A program made the position numbers and the translations under genes. Positions 44,009 to 52,902 of a DNA stretch of 64,000 bases are shown in pieces. This DNA comes from Clostridium grantii DSM 8605 (lineage in GTDB: Bacteria > Bacillota > Clostridia > Clostridiales > Clostridiaceae), in contig NZ_FQXM01000008.1 of NCBI RefSeq assembly GCF_900129965.1, forward strand, positions 1-64,000, given 5' to 3'. Each line of letters starts with the position of its first letter. The stretch's first letter is position 1. Below the pieces are notes generated by a model that did no database searches, was not told where the DNA came from, and saw nothing but the letters and a program-made list of their open reading frames with translations.

Positions 44009-44887
44009 TTACATTTCATATGATTGAGCGTTTATTAATTTTTTAACTGCTGAGATAACAAATACCCCTAGTATTAATAATATTACTCCTGAAGCATTGG
44101 CAATTCCGTATTGGAAATCATTTATTTTTTTGTATAAATAAAGTACCATTACTGTGGTTTTATTAGCTGGTCCTCCATTTGTCATAATAAATGTTTGTTC
44201 AAATTGTCTCAATCCATATACCATAGCTAATGTCATACAAGTTGCAATTGACCCTTTAATCAATGGAAGTGTTATATACATATCTTGTTTAAGCTTTGTA
44301 GCACCGTCAATTTCAGCCGCTTCATAATATGTTTTAGGAATTGATGAAATATCCGCTAATATTATTATCATAAAATACCCAATGTAAAATACTCCATATA
44401 ATAAAACTGCTGGATAAGCTGTTTTTAAATCTCCAAGCCAATTTCTTGAAGCTCCTTCAAGACCCATCAATTTCAAAAGTGCGTTTAAAACACCATATTC
44501 ACTATTATAAATAGCCATCCACATCATAGACATAGCAACTACTGATACTACATTAGGGAAATAATATACTGTTCTTAAGAATTTCCAACCTTTTGGTTTC
44601 TTAGAAAGAATAATAGCCACCAACACCGCTAAAGGAACTTGTATAAATCCACCTGCAAATACCCATCCCAAGTTATTAATTATGGAAGCATGAAATATTT
44701 TATCTGCAAAAAGTTTAGTGTAATTAGCAAAACCTATAAATTCCGGAGCACTCATTCCATCCCATTTAGTAAAGGATGTAACAATAAGAAATCCTACTGG
44801 GTAAATAAAAAACGCTGTGAAAACTAGTAAAGCTGGTGCTAAAAATAAGATCATTCCTATCTTATCTTTTATGGAATTCTTATGCAT
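44009..44887 (-). CDS. ABC sugar transporter permease, MalF type
   Basis: 292 residues, six helices. The EAA loop is YEAAEIDGATKLKQDMYITLPLIKGS. ATG at 44887 was chosen because GAAGGTGAATTT lies directly upstream; a longer frame to 44929 has no such site. No ATPase gene is in the cluster, so a shared MsmK/UgpC-type ATPase from elsewhere must power it, as is common in Firmicutes. Confidence 0.88.
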   Translation of the reverse strand: MHKNSIKDKIGMILFLAPALLVFTAFFIYPVGFLIVTSFTKWDGMSAPEFIGFANYTKLFADKIFHASIINNLGWVFAGGFIQVPLAVLVAIILSKKPKGWKFLRTVYYFPNVVSVVAMSMMWMAIYNSEYGVLNALLKLMGLEGASRNWLGDLKTAYPAVLLYGVFYIGYFMIIILADISSIPKTYYEAAEIDGATKLKQDMYITLPLIKGSIATCMTLAMVYGLRQFEQTFIMTNGGPANKTTVMVLYLYKKINDFQYGIANASGVILLILGVFVISAVKKLINAQSYEM

Positions 44888-44964
44888 AAATTCACCTTCA
44901 ATCCTTATTATTTTAATAAGGTTGAGCAAAGGTTTATTTACTCAACCTTATACTATTCTTTTAA

Positions 44965-46272
44965 TTATTGTGCTGCTTTAAGCGCTGCTACAAATTCTTC
45001 TGGAGTTGTTTCTCCTAAAACAAGACTTGATAAAGCTTGTGGGAACTCAGTAGCTACTCCTGATGCCACGCTCATTGCAAAGTGTGGTGCGATATAAGGT
45101 GCTGCATTTGTTTGATCTATCATTTGTTTTTGAATTCTATCAACTTGATCACTGTCAGTGTATTCTGTTTTAACAACAAACATAGAACCTGCACTTATTG
45201 AAAGTTTCTTAACATTTTCTGCATCAGTTAATACTTTTAAGAATTCAATCACTGCTGCTTCTTTAGCTGGATCTTCTTGCTGTGCTGCACCGATTAAAGA
45301 TTGAACAAAACCAATATATCCGCCTTCTTCACCTTTTCCACCTTCATATACAGGTGCTGGAGCAACTTGTACATTATCATATAAACCTTCTGCGCCTTCT
45401 GATTTAATTCTACCTATAAACCATGGTCCATTCATAAGCATATTTGTTTTTCCTGTTAAGAAATGACCAGAAGCTACTGCTGCATTAGCTCCCACTGCAT
45501 CAGAAGTTGTGTATTCAAACATTTTTTTCATAACTTCAGCTGCTTCAACAAAAGCTGGATTATCTAATCCATCAGCATATACATCTGGTCCACCAATAGC
45601 AACTACTAATTGTGAATACCAAAGCATTGAAGTCCAAGCATTATCACCAGTCATTTGAGATAATGGGTCTACTCCATTAGCTTTCAACTTATCACACATT
45701 TCAAAGAATTCAGTGTAAGTTTTAGGGAATGAATCATATCCTGCCGCTTTTAATTGCTCAGCATTATATAAAACTGGAGTTACTCCATATTCATATGGAA
45801 CTGCTTGTATTTTACTATCGTATGTAGCTTCAGTAATAGCTTCTGTTATAAATGAATCTTTCCATCCTTCATTCATGTAAGAAGTTAAATCCATTAATTT
45901 TCCTGACTTATAATATGGCTCAGCTTGTGTACCTGATTTGAAAATAAATATATCTGGAACTGTTCCAGCTGCAATATTAGTTTTCATTTTGTCTTCATAA
46001 GCATTGTAATCTGCAATTTCTTCTACAACAACTTTAATTTTTCCAGCATTGTCTTCATTAAACTTTGTTATGATTTCATTCATTACTGTTGCTTTAGAAT
46101 CTTTTCCAACCCAAAATGATGGGAAGTTAATAACTATTTCCTTATCTTGTGTTGCTTCTGCACCAGTATTGGCACCTGAATTATTTGTTTTTGTTCCACA
46201 AGCTGTAAGTCCAACTCCAAGTGTCACTGCCATTACTAATGAAATAATTTTTTTACCTTTCATTTTTAACAT
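44965..46272 (-). CDS. Extracellular sugar-binding lipoprotein of the ABC importer
   Basis: 435 residues. The lipoprotein signal ends in the lipobox LTACG (residues 22-26), with the Cys as lipidated residue. The mature protein is a family 1-type solute-binding fold (FPSFWVGKDSKATVMNEIITKFNE, YNAEQLKAAGYDSFPKTYTEF, WSQL-like Trp-rich pocket segments). It is the first gene of the importer-transketolase operon. The ligand is inferred to be sulfoquinovose or sulfoquinovosyl glycerol from context only. RBS AAGGGGGG precedes ATG at 46272. Confidence 0.88.
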   Translation of the reverse strand: MLKMKGKKIISLVMAVTLGVGLTACGTKTNNSGANTGAEATQDKEIVINFPSFWVGKDSKATVMNEIITKFNEDNAGKIKVVVEEIADYNAYEDKMKTNIAAGTVPDIFIFKSGTQAEPYYKSGKLMDLTSYMNEGWKDSFITEAITEATYDSKIQAVPYEYGVTPVLYNAEQLKAAGYDSFPKTYTEFFEMCDKLKANGVDPLSQMTGDNAWTSMLWYSQLVVAIGGPDVYADGLDNPAFVEAAEVMKKMFEYTTSDAVGANAAVASGHFLTGKTNMLMNGPWFIGRIKSEGAEGLYDNVQVAPAPVYEGGKGEEGGYIGFVQSLIGAAQQEDPAKEAAVIEFLKVLTDAENVKKLSISAGSMFVVKTEYTDSDQVDRIQKQMIDQTNAAPYIAPHFAMSVASGVATEFPQALSSLVLGETTPEEFVAALKAAQ

Positions 46273-46671
46273 TTAAAATTCCCCCCTTGAAATTTGTAAA
46301 TATATATAAACATTAGAGAACAAAATATATCATGTTCGGAAACGTTTACTACTGAATTAAAAAAATTTTGTTGTTACTCCAATATTCTGACAATTTATTG
46401 ATTAAAACATTTAAATATCATTGTTGGAATTATACATTTATGATAACCTATTACTCTTTGTATGTCTTATACTATGTAAATTATAACTTCATTTCTTTTC
46501 ACAAGCTCTTTCTTTGTCCACAATATGATTATACAATATAATTAATTAAAAATCTATAGCAAACTTATATTTAATTAAAACTTTTAATTATTCTAATTTA
46601 TTCTTCTTCTAATATATAAAAAAGTAAAGAGAAAGCTATGTATTTTAGTACATTCCTTTCTCTTTACCTTT
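46273..46671. other. Control region upstream of the importer operon
   Basis: A 399-base region with no gene. TCGGAAACGTTTACT at 46336-46350 fits the catabolite-responsive element consensus with one mismatch, suggesting CcpA repression; it could also be a LacI-type operator. TGATTAAAACATTTAAATA (46399-46417) matches the 19-bp palindrome in 16 of 19 positions, and the perfect version lies at 46572-46590. Confidence 0.5.
46572..46590. promoter_or_regulatory. Perfect 19-bp palindrome, probable operator of the SQ regulon
   Basis: TAATTAAAA-C-TTTTAATTA, a perfect 9-1-9 dyad. Related copies lie upstream of yihQ, sqwI, sqwG and the binding-protein gene, which suggests one regulator, whose gene is not in this window. 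Confidence 0.5.
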
Positions 46672-46800
46672 CTATTCTATAGGTTCTCCATTATGATTCT
46701 CATATTTTGAACTATTTTTACCTTTTTTATTATTCCTATCAGCTGGCTTAATACCATCATTTTTTTTGCTTTTTTTATGAGTCTGACCTTTAATTTCCAT
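46672..46800 (-). CDS. Small Lys/Asn-rich hydrophilic protein (42 aa)
   Basis: ATG at 46800 follows AAAGGTGGATGATTT. The peptide begins MEIKGQTHKKSKKNDGIK and is almost entirely polar (Lys, Asn, Gly, Ser), so it is probably disordered. The family is unknown. It is the third of four micro-proteins of this composition in the window; a spore or nucleic-acid-binding role is only a guess. Confidence 0.55.
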   Translation of the reverse strand: MEIKGQTHKKSKKNDGIKPADRNNKKGKNSSKYENHNGEPIE

Positions 46801-46950
46801 AAATCATCCACCTTTCAATTTTACTTAAACTATAATTTTGTTTATATATACTTTCTAATCTTCTTTGGTTCATTTATAGTCTTTCCAAAATATTTATGGA
46901 ATATTAACAAAAAAAGATTTTTTATATTACAAATGTTTACTGGGAATTTC

Positions 46951-46979
46951 TTGACATATTTTTATTTATATCGTAAAAT
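46951..46979 (+). promoter_or_regulatory. Promoter of the ArsR-family gene, with adjacent dyad
   Basis: TTGACA (46951-46956), 17 bases, TAAAAT (46974-46979). The palindrome ATATTTAAATAT at 46992-47003 lies just downstream, a likely autorepression site. Confidence 0.7.
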
Positions 46980-47026
46980 TAGTTTATTCATATATTTAAA
47001 TATTATAAAATTAAAGGGTGATAAAA

Positions 47027-47332
47027 TTGGAAAACCTTAACGAAAAAAATTATAAAGAAAAAATACTGGACTACTCTGAACTTTTAAAAGCTATTGGTCA
47101 TCCTATAAGACTTTGTATTTGTTTCAAGCTTTTAAAAGAAGATCTTAATGTTACAAACTTGCAGGATTGCTTAGGAGTTCCTCAATCAACAGTTTCTCAG
47201 CACTTATCTATACTAAAATCAAAAAAAATTATATCTGGCAATAGAAATGGTGTAGAAGTTATTTATTCTCTCATCAACAAAGATATAAGAAAGATAGTTA
47301 GCACTCTTTTTGATGAAATTGAAATAAACTAG
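47027..47332 (+). CDS. ArsR-family transcriptional regulator without obvious metal site
   Basis: 101 residues from a TTG start at 47027, chosen because AAAGGGTG is well spaced. Winged helix: LLKAIGHPIRLCICFKLLKE, LGVPQSTVSQHLSILKSKKII (recognition helix) and NRNGVEVIYSL (wing). The only Cys residues are one pair near CICF and one in the loop before the recognition helix; there is no C-terminal D.H...H..E site. It may sense metal through the helix-3 cysteines or be redox-responsive. It is monocistronic with a strong promoter; its targets are unknown. Confidence 0.85.
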   Translation: MENLNEKNYKEKILDYSELLKAIGHPIRLCICFKLLKEDLNVTNLQDCLGVPQSTVSQHLSILKSKKIISGNRNGVEVIYSLINKDIRKIVSTLFDEIEIN

Positions 47333-47350
47333 TCAAAGAGTGTTTTTTTA
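47302..47350 (+). terminator. Terminator overlapping the end of the ArsR gene
   Basis: CACTCTTTTTGA inside the last codons (47302-47313) pairs with TCAAAGAGTG (47333-47342), followed by seven T residues. Confidence 0.75.
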
Positions 47351-48259
47351 ATCTTGAAAGTTTATTTCTTTCCATAAAAGTTCTTTTCCTATAACTGTAT
47401 TAGGAAAATATTTTTGAGCTACTTCCAAATACTCTTCTGGCTTTAGCAAGGAAGGACTAAAATGAGTAAGCCATAATTCATTAACATTAGCTTCCTTAGC
47501 CATTTTTGCACATTCCGAAAAAAGCATATGCTTATATTCTATGGCCTTTTCTATTAAATCATCTTCTCCATACATTCCCTCACCAATAAACAAATCTGAA
47601 TTTTTAATTAAATCCACTATATTTTTACTAGGTCGTGTATCTGTAGAATAACTAATTTTTATTCCTTTTCTTTCATTGCCAAGTACCATTTCCGGAATAT
47701 ATGTACCTTTCTTTGTTTTTACTATATTCCCTTTTTGCAAACTACTCCAAATAGTTTTAGGAACATTATTTTTCAAGGCTTTTTCTCTGTTAAACTTTCT
47801 TTTTCTTTTATATTCTACACTATAACCATAACAATCAATACCATGGTCTACTTTGGTAGCATTTATAATATAATTTTTTAATTTGAAATTAGAAATCTTT
47901 TCTTCTTCTATAGTTACTAAATTCAGCTTAAAAGTAATTTCAGGTACTATTACAGTTAAACCTCTTACAACATCTTGTAACCCCTTTGGTCCAATAATTG
48001 TAATAGGTTCTTCTCGTCCACTATTTGCTATAGTACTTAAAAGACCTGGTAATCCAGCCACATGATCTGCATGAAAATGTGTTATTAATATTGCATCTAT
48101 TTTTTTTAATCCCCATTTTAATTTTTTCAATTGAATTTGTGTTCCCTCGCCACAATCTATCAATAAATTACTTCCATTGCAACTTATTATTGCCGAACTC
48201 AAAAACCTTTCAGGCAAAGGCATCATTCCCCCTGGTGCCAATAAACAAACTCTTACCAT
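47348..48259 (-). CDS. rnz: Ribonuclease Z
   Basis: 303 residues of the short RNase Z type (metallo-beta-lactamase fold), which removes the 3' trailer of tRNA precursors lacking an encoded CCA. Visible: LLIDCGEGTQIQLKK, the zinc motif THFHADHVAGLPGLL (HxHxDH), SYSTDTRPS (third Asp region) and LWLTHFSPS with the late His. GGAGAG precedes ATG at 48259. The gene is convergent with the ArsR gene. Confidence 0.93.
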   Translation of the reverse strand: MVRVCLLAPGGMMPLPERFLSSAIISCNGSNLLIDCGEGTQIQLKKLKWGLKKIDAILITHFHADHVAGLPGLLSTIANSGREEPITIIGPKGLQDVVRGLTVIVPEITFKLNLVTIEEEKISNFKLKNYIINATKVDHGIDCYGYSVEYKRKRKFNREKALKNNVPKTIWSSLQKGNIVKTKKGTYIPEMVLGNERKGIKISYSTDTRPSKNIVDLIKNSDLFIGEGMYGEDDLIEKAIEYKHMLFSECAKMAKEANVNELWLTHFSPSLLKPEEYLEVAQKYFPNTVIGKELLWKEINFQD

Positions 48260-48472
48260 CTTAATCTCTCCTAGAAACTATTTTCTTTATTTTCTTATAT
48301 CATACCTATTGATTTGAAAAATCATCCAGTTATTATAATATGATTATGACATTCTGGTTCTAATATGTCAATTAACATAAATATATCTATTCATGCTTGT
48401 TGCATAACATTTAAATATAATTTTTTCATAAAACTTATAGTCTAATCTTCAGTATTTTTTTATGTAAAATAA

Positions 48473-48504
48473 CAAACCCAGTAAGTCATCTTTTACTGGG
48501 TTTG
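48473..48504 (-). terminator. Terminator of the lipoprotein esterase gene
   Basis: A 12-bp stem CAAACCCAGTAA (48473-48484) with TTACTGGGTTTG (48493-48504). Confidence 0.8.
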
Positions 48505-48531
48505 CGTTAAAATATTGGGTTTTTCAAATTA

Positions 48532-49545
48532 TTATTTCATATACTTATCTAAAAATTCAAATACTAATTCAAGATTACTCTCTGACTCAAATGCTTCTCC
48601 TCCATGAGCTACACCTTCTAATAAAGTTAATTGAACTTTATCTTCACCAATAACTTTTACTAAAGCATCTGAAAAGTTAATAGATTGTTGTGTTGGAACA
48701 TTTCCATCTGCCGTCCCGTGTTGTATAAGAAACGCTGGATCATCTTCTGATATATAAGTTTCTGGATTTGCTTGTTCAGTAAGTTCTGGAGCATCTGTGA
48801 TTAATTGCCCTATATATGATGATTCCGGTGAACTTTCAGAACTAGTTAGTCCAAAGACTGGCATAATACCTGAATCTTGAAATTGTTGATCCATTGATAA
48901 AAAGTCTAATGGTCCAAACCAATCAACAACTGCTGTTATTTTATCTGACACATTTTCCATTCCAAGTGATGAATCATAAAGATCGTTCGTTCCCGATGTT
49001 GTTCCAGCTATTGAAGCTAAATTACCACCTGCTGAGTCTCCCCAAGTTGCTATTTTATCAGGGTTTAAATTATATTCTGAAGCATGCGAATATATGTAAC
49101 GAATAGCTGCTTTAACATCATTTACTGCTGCTGGGAATATAGCTTCTCCAGACAAACGATAATCTACACAAACCACAGCGTAGCCATGATTTACCCCTTC
49201 TAACATTGCTGTTAAGCCTCCACCTGTTCTATTTCCCATTTTAAATGCACCACCGTGAATGGCAATAATAACGGGGAAAGGTTCTTCTCCTTCATTTGGA
49301 AGATATATATCCAATTTTTGTGATTCAGACACCGTTGCATAAGCAATATCCAAATATTGATTTGTTATTGCCGAAGTATCAACTGATGATCCCCCTAATC
49401 CTCCACCCGTTGGTTTTTGCATTTCCGTAGAAGATGTTTCTGCTGTAGCTTCTGTTGTTGTATTGTTCGCTTCATTTGAACTACACCCCGTAAACAAACT
49501 AGTAATAAGCATCGTTGCAATTATTGATTTTACTGTGATTTTCAT
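48532..49545 (-). CDS. Lipoprotein alpha/beta hydrolase (esterase, HSL/BD-FAE type)
   Basis: 337 residues. Lipobox LFTGC at 17-21 tethers it to the outer face of the membrane; a Ser/Thr-rich linker follows. Oxyanion segment AIHGGAFKMGN; nucleophile elbow WGDSAGGNLAS; the acid is probably in QHGTADGNVPT and the His in GVAHGGEAF. It probably removes acyl or acetyl esters from carbohydrates or other small esters. It lies 118 bases downstream of a two-component system on the same strand, but a terminator intervenes, so it may be a target rather than part of that transcript. Confidence 0.85.
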   Translation of the reverse strand: MKITVKSIIATMLITSLFTGCSSNEANNTTTEATAETSSTEMQKPTGGGLGGSSVDTSAITNQYLDIAYATVSESQKLDIYLPNEGEEPFPVIIAIHGGAFKMGNRTGGGLTAMLEGVNHGYAVVCVDYRLSGEAIFPAAVNDVKAAIRYIYSHASEYNLNPDKIATWGDSAGGNLASIAGTTSGTNDLYDSSLGMENVSDKITAVVDWFGPLDFLSMDQQFQDSGIMPVFGLTSSESSPESSYIGQLITDAPELTEQANPETYISEDDPAFLIQHGTADGNVPTQQSINFSDALVKVIGEDKVQLTLLEGVAHGGEAFESESNLELVFEFLDKYMK

Positions 49546-49622
49546 AATTAACCTCCATTTTTAATAATTTAATTTTGTTATAAATTAATTTTAAAATAAA
49601 ACTGTGGCAAAAAAAAGGCGAA

Positions 49623-49659
49623 AAAAGGAAACAAAACGTACATAGTCTTGTTTCCTTTT
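49623..49659 (-). terminator. Terminator of the two-component operon
   Basis: AAAAGGAAACAA (49623-49634) pairs with TTGTTTCCTTTT (49648-49659), immediately past the kinase stop. Confidence 0.9.
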
Positions 49660-49662
49660 GTA

Positions 49663-51099
49663 TCACTTAAATTTTTCAACAGTTAAAGTAAATTCTGTTC
49701 CAATCCCTAATTGTGAGTTGACTTCTATTACTTCTCCAAGATTATCAATAACTTGCTTTGCTATTGCAAGCCCAAGACCTGTCCCTTTCCCTGTATGAGA
49801 TTTGTCACTTTTGTAAAATCGTTCAAAAACATAAGGTAAGTCTCCCTCATTAATTCCTTCTCCCGAATCCGAAATCTTTATATAAACTTTTTCTTCTGTA
49901 TAGTGAGCATCTATAGTAACTTTTCCCTCTACCTTTGTAAATTTAAAAGCATTATCAAGTAAAATTACTATAACTTGCATAAGTCTATCTTGATTTGTAT
50001 AAAGTTTAGGCATATTCTGCGCAGACTCAGTTATGGTAAAATAAATATCTATATCGTCTGCAATATGTTGAAATTGATTGTATACTTGACTCATAAGAAT
50101 CGAACCATCAACATCTGTTTTTTGTAGCGCATTATGAGTTTGTTGAATTCTAGAAATCTCTAGCATATCATTGATTAGTCTTTGTAATCGTAACGCTTCT
50201 CTAAATATCATTTTATAATATCTTTCCTTATCTTTATCTGATTGCAACATGTTGTCTGTCAATGTTTCACTCATGGCTCGAATAGAGGCAATAGGAGTTC
50301 TTAATTCATGGGATATATTAGCCACATAATCTCTTCTAGTTTGTTCAAGTCTAGCCGCTGCTTGGCTGTCAATGTCTAATTGAGCAGCTAAAGCATTAAA
50401 GGCATAAGATAGCTGTCCAATTTCATCTTGCCCATTTTTATCGATTTTTATTTTATAATTGCCATCAATCATTTTCTGTGCTCCTTCTATCATTTTATGT
50501 AAAGGATTAATGGTTTGCCTTATTATAATATATATAAGCATTAATGCAATGATAATTATTGCTCCCGTAACTAAAAAATATGCTAAATAAAATCCCTTTA
50601 AGGCAGATGTATAATCTACCACTGGTTGAATTACAAACACCATACCAATAACTACTTTATTTTTTATAATTGGTTCTCCAATAAAAATAGAGGTTCCGTC
50701 AACATACTTAAGTTTTGTTATTTTGGCCAATGATTTACCCATCAATACAGTATCCATGTAGGGATATATGGATTGAAAAATATTTTGTTCTGTAAAAGGC
50801 ATACTTTGTTTATCTTCTTCAACTAGTTCCAAGAAAGGGTCATCAAAAACTTTAAGTTCATTCTTATAAACATCATAAACTTTAATAATCAATCCTTGTT
50901 TATATAAGTGGGAAGTAGTCTTTCCAGTATCACTGATTTCCAATGACAGATCCTTTATCTGAGGCCTCAATTCATAAACTTTTTGTTGAACAAAATAATA
51001 GGATAGTGCAATTCTCCCTACAATAATTCCTATTGTAAACATAGATGCAATAACAATAGTTATAGTTATAAACAAACGCATTACCAAACTTCTTTTCAT
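49663..51099 (-). CDS. Sensor histidine kinase (HAMP, class I)
   Basis: 478 residues. Helix 1 is at about 8-30, followed by an extracellular sensing region to about 165 and a second helix at about 170-195. A HAMP linker follows (INPLHKMIEGAQKMIDGNY). The phospho-acceptor is His 264 in NISHELRTPIAS. ATP-binding boxes: LLDNAFKFTKVEG (N), DSGEGI (G1), FERFYKSDKSHTGKGTGLGLAI (F and G2). It is an EnvZ/PhoR-type sensor of an unknown envelope signal. Its start overlaps the regulator stop by one base (TAATG). Confidence 0.93.
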   Translation of the reverse strand: MKRSLVMRLFITITIVIASMFTIGIIVGRIALSYYFVQQKVYELRPQIKDLSLEISDTGKTTSHLYKQGLIIKVYDVYKNELKVFDDPFLELVEEDKQSMPFTEQNIFQSIYPYMDTVLMGKSLAKITKLKYVDGTSIFIGEPIIKNKVVIGMVFVIQPVVDYTSALKGFYLAYFLVTGAIIIIALMLIYIIIRQTINPLHKMIEGAQKMIDGNYKIKIDKNGQDEIGQLSYAFNALAAQLDIDSQAAARLEQTRRDYVANISHELRTPIASIRAMSETLTDNMLQSDKDKERYYKMIFREALRLQRLINDMLEISRIQQTHNALQKTDVDGSILMSQVYNQFQHIADDIDIYFTITESAQNMPKLYTNQDRLMQVIVILLDNAFKFTKVEGKVTIDAHYTEEKVYIKISDSGEGINEGDLPYVFERFYKSDKSHTGKGTGLGLAIAKQVIDNLGEVIEVNSQLGIGTEFTLTVEKFK

Positions 51100-51788
51100 T
51101 ACCTCACCTCAAACTTATATCCCACTCCATAAATTGCTTTTATCTCCCAATTAACAGATTTATTTGGTAACTTCTTACGTAACCTTTTTATATGTGTATC
51201 TACCGCTCTTGTGTCCCCCAAATAATCATATCCCCATATTGATGCAAGTATTTGTTCTCTATCTAAAACCTTGCCTACATTTGAAGCCAAAAGATAAAAA
51301 ATTTCTATTTCTTTTGGTGTTGATTCAATCGCTTCTCCATTAATCTTTATTTCATAGGCTTCCAAATCAATAATCAATTGATCAAATCTTAGAATTTTTT
51401 CTTTTATTTCTGCAATAGGAGCTATTCGTCTAAAAATAGTCTTTATTCTTGCGACAACCTCTCTCGGAGAAAAAGGTTTAACAATATAGTCATCTGCACC
51501 AATTTCAAGACCAAGAATACGGTCAATTTCCTCCCCTTTTGCTGAAAGTATAATGATAGGAACGTTGCTTTTTTTTCTAATAAGTTTACAAACTTCTGTA
51601 CCAAATATCTTTGGCATCATCAAATCTAATATTATCAAGTCAGGTTTGATGGTTTCGAATTTTTCAAGTATCTCTGCCCCATCATAAACAGATGAATAAA
51701 TCATACCCTCCGCTTTTAAATAAACACCTATAGTTTCATGTATGATCACTTGGTCATCACAAATTAATATATGCTTTGGTTCTTCCAT
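51099..51788 (-). CDS. OmpR/PhoB-family response regulator
   Basis: 229 residues. Receiver domain: acidic pair ICDD near residue 10, phospho-acceptor Asp 55 in LIILDLMMPK, and Lys in DDYIVKPFSPRE. C-terminal winged-helix domain with TPKEIEIFYLLASN, DREQILASIWGYDY and RAVDTHIKRLRKKL. ATG at 51788 is preferred over an in-frame GTG at 51797 because of spacing from AGGAG. It is the first gene of the pair with the kinase. Confidence 0.93.
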   Translation of the reverse strand: MEEPKHILICDDQVIIHETIGVYLKAEGMIYSSVYDGAEILEKFETIKPDLIILDLMMPKIFGTEVCKLIRKKSNVPIIILSAKGEEIDRILGLEIGADDYIVKPFSPREVVARIKTIFRRIAPIAEIKEKILRFDQLIIDLEAYEIKINGEAIESTPKEIEIFYLLASNVGKVLDREQILASIWGYDYLGDTRAVDTHIKRLRKKLPNKSVNWEIKAIYGVGYKFEVR

Positions 51789-51966
51789 AAATGGCACCGC
51801 TCCTTTTTATGGCTTTATTTTTTTCATTATACACTATGTTATATGATATTATACCGTTTAGTATTTAAACTTATTAATTCACAATTAAAGTATATTACGA
51901 CGCATTGACTAATCCGTTGTGAATGATAACTGGAGTTTGTTTCGTTTTTTCTCCCTATTCCACAAA

Positions 51967-51991
51967 AAGTCCTGCCCATTGGGCAGGACTT
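51967..51991 (-). terminator. Terminator downstream of the deoxynucleoside kinase gene
   Basis: AAGTCCTGCCC-ATT-GGGCAGGACTT, an 11-bp perfect stem with a T-rich minus-strand flank. Confidence 0.85.
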
Positions 51992-51997
51992 AAAATT

Positions 51998-52651
51998 CTA
52001 CATTTGTGAAAGTTTATCTTTTATTAAATCAATTACATATTTTCTATCTTCTGGTCTGTTTTCAAAGTCTAGATTGTCCACATTTACTCTAAGTAAAGGA
52101 GATATATTATAATCATTAAAATAATTGCTATAATGTTGGTTTAATCTTTCCCAATAAGCTGTCTCAACAATCTTTTCATAATCTCTTCCTCTTTTATTTA
52201 TCTTGTTTACAGCACATTGAACTGATGTCTCAAGATAAATCATAAGCTTAGGTACATGACAATGCTCTATCATATTCTGAAACAAATCAATATATAGATC
52301 ATACTCTTCTACGCTCATATCTCCACTTTCCATCAACATTTTTGCAAATATTAAATCTCCATATATACTTCTATCCAATATTGCATTTCCAAGACAAGCC
52401 GCTTCTTTTATCATTCTGAATCTATTATTCAAGAAAAATATTTGTAAAGAAAAACTATATCTTTGTCTATCATAATAAAATTTATCTAATATTGGGTTAT
52501 TAACTACAGGCTCTAAAAAAGGCTGGTAGCTAAATTCCTCACATAAAATATTCATTAAAGTAGTTTTACCTACCCCCACAACACCATCTACAACTATCAC
52601 TGGCCAGCATCCCTTCTTATTAATTTTATTAAGTATATCAGTATAAGACAT
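51998..52651 (-). CDS. Deoxynucleoside kinase (dGK/dAK family)
   Basis: 217 residues. P-loop VDGVVGVGKTTLM; the LEPV segment and RQRYSFSLQIFFLNNRF follow; LDRSIYGDLIFAK is the DRS signature; the lid is in KINKRGRDYEKIV. It phosphorylates a deoxynucleoside for salvage into DNA precursors; base preference is not clear. It is monocistronic. Confidence 0.9.
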   Translation of the reverse strand: MSYTDILNKINKKGCWPVIVVDGVVGVGKTTLMNILCEEFSYQPFLEPVVNNPILDKFYYDRQRYSFSLQIFFLNNRFRMIKEAACLGNAILDRSIYGDLIFAKMLMESGDMSVEEYDLYIDLFQNMIEHCHVPKLMIYLETSVQCAVNKINKRGRDYEKIVETAYWERLNQHYSNYFNDYNISPLLRVNVDNLDFENRPEDRKYVIDLIKDKLSQM

Positions 52652-52902
52652 TTTCTATCTCCTTTATGACAAATTACGATTTATTATTACATAAAACTCG
52701 AATTGTTACAAGTAATTATATTACAAATATTCTAAATTAATTAATTTCATTTCTTTTAATAAAAACATAATTTTTATAGTATAATCATTATATGTATAAA
52801 TACATATATAATAAATATAGTCTTTAACTTTTTTTATTTATTTAGTATTACTACATACTCTTACTCTCTACCAAAGAGTAAACTAAGACTCAAGGAGGAA
52901 AA

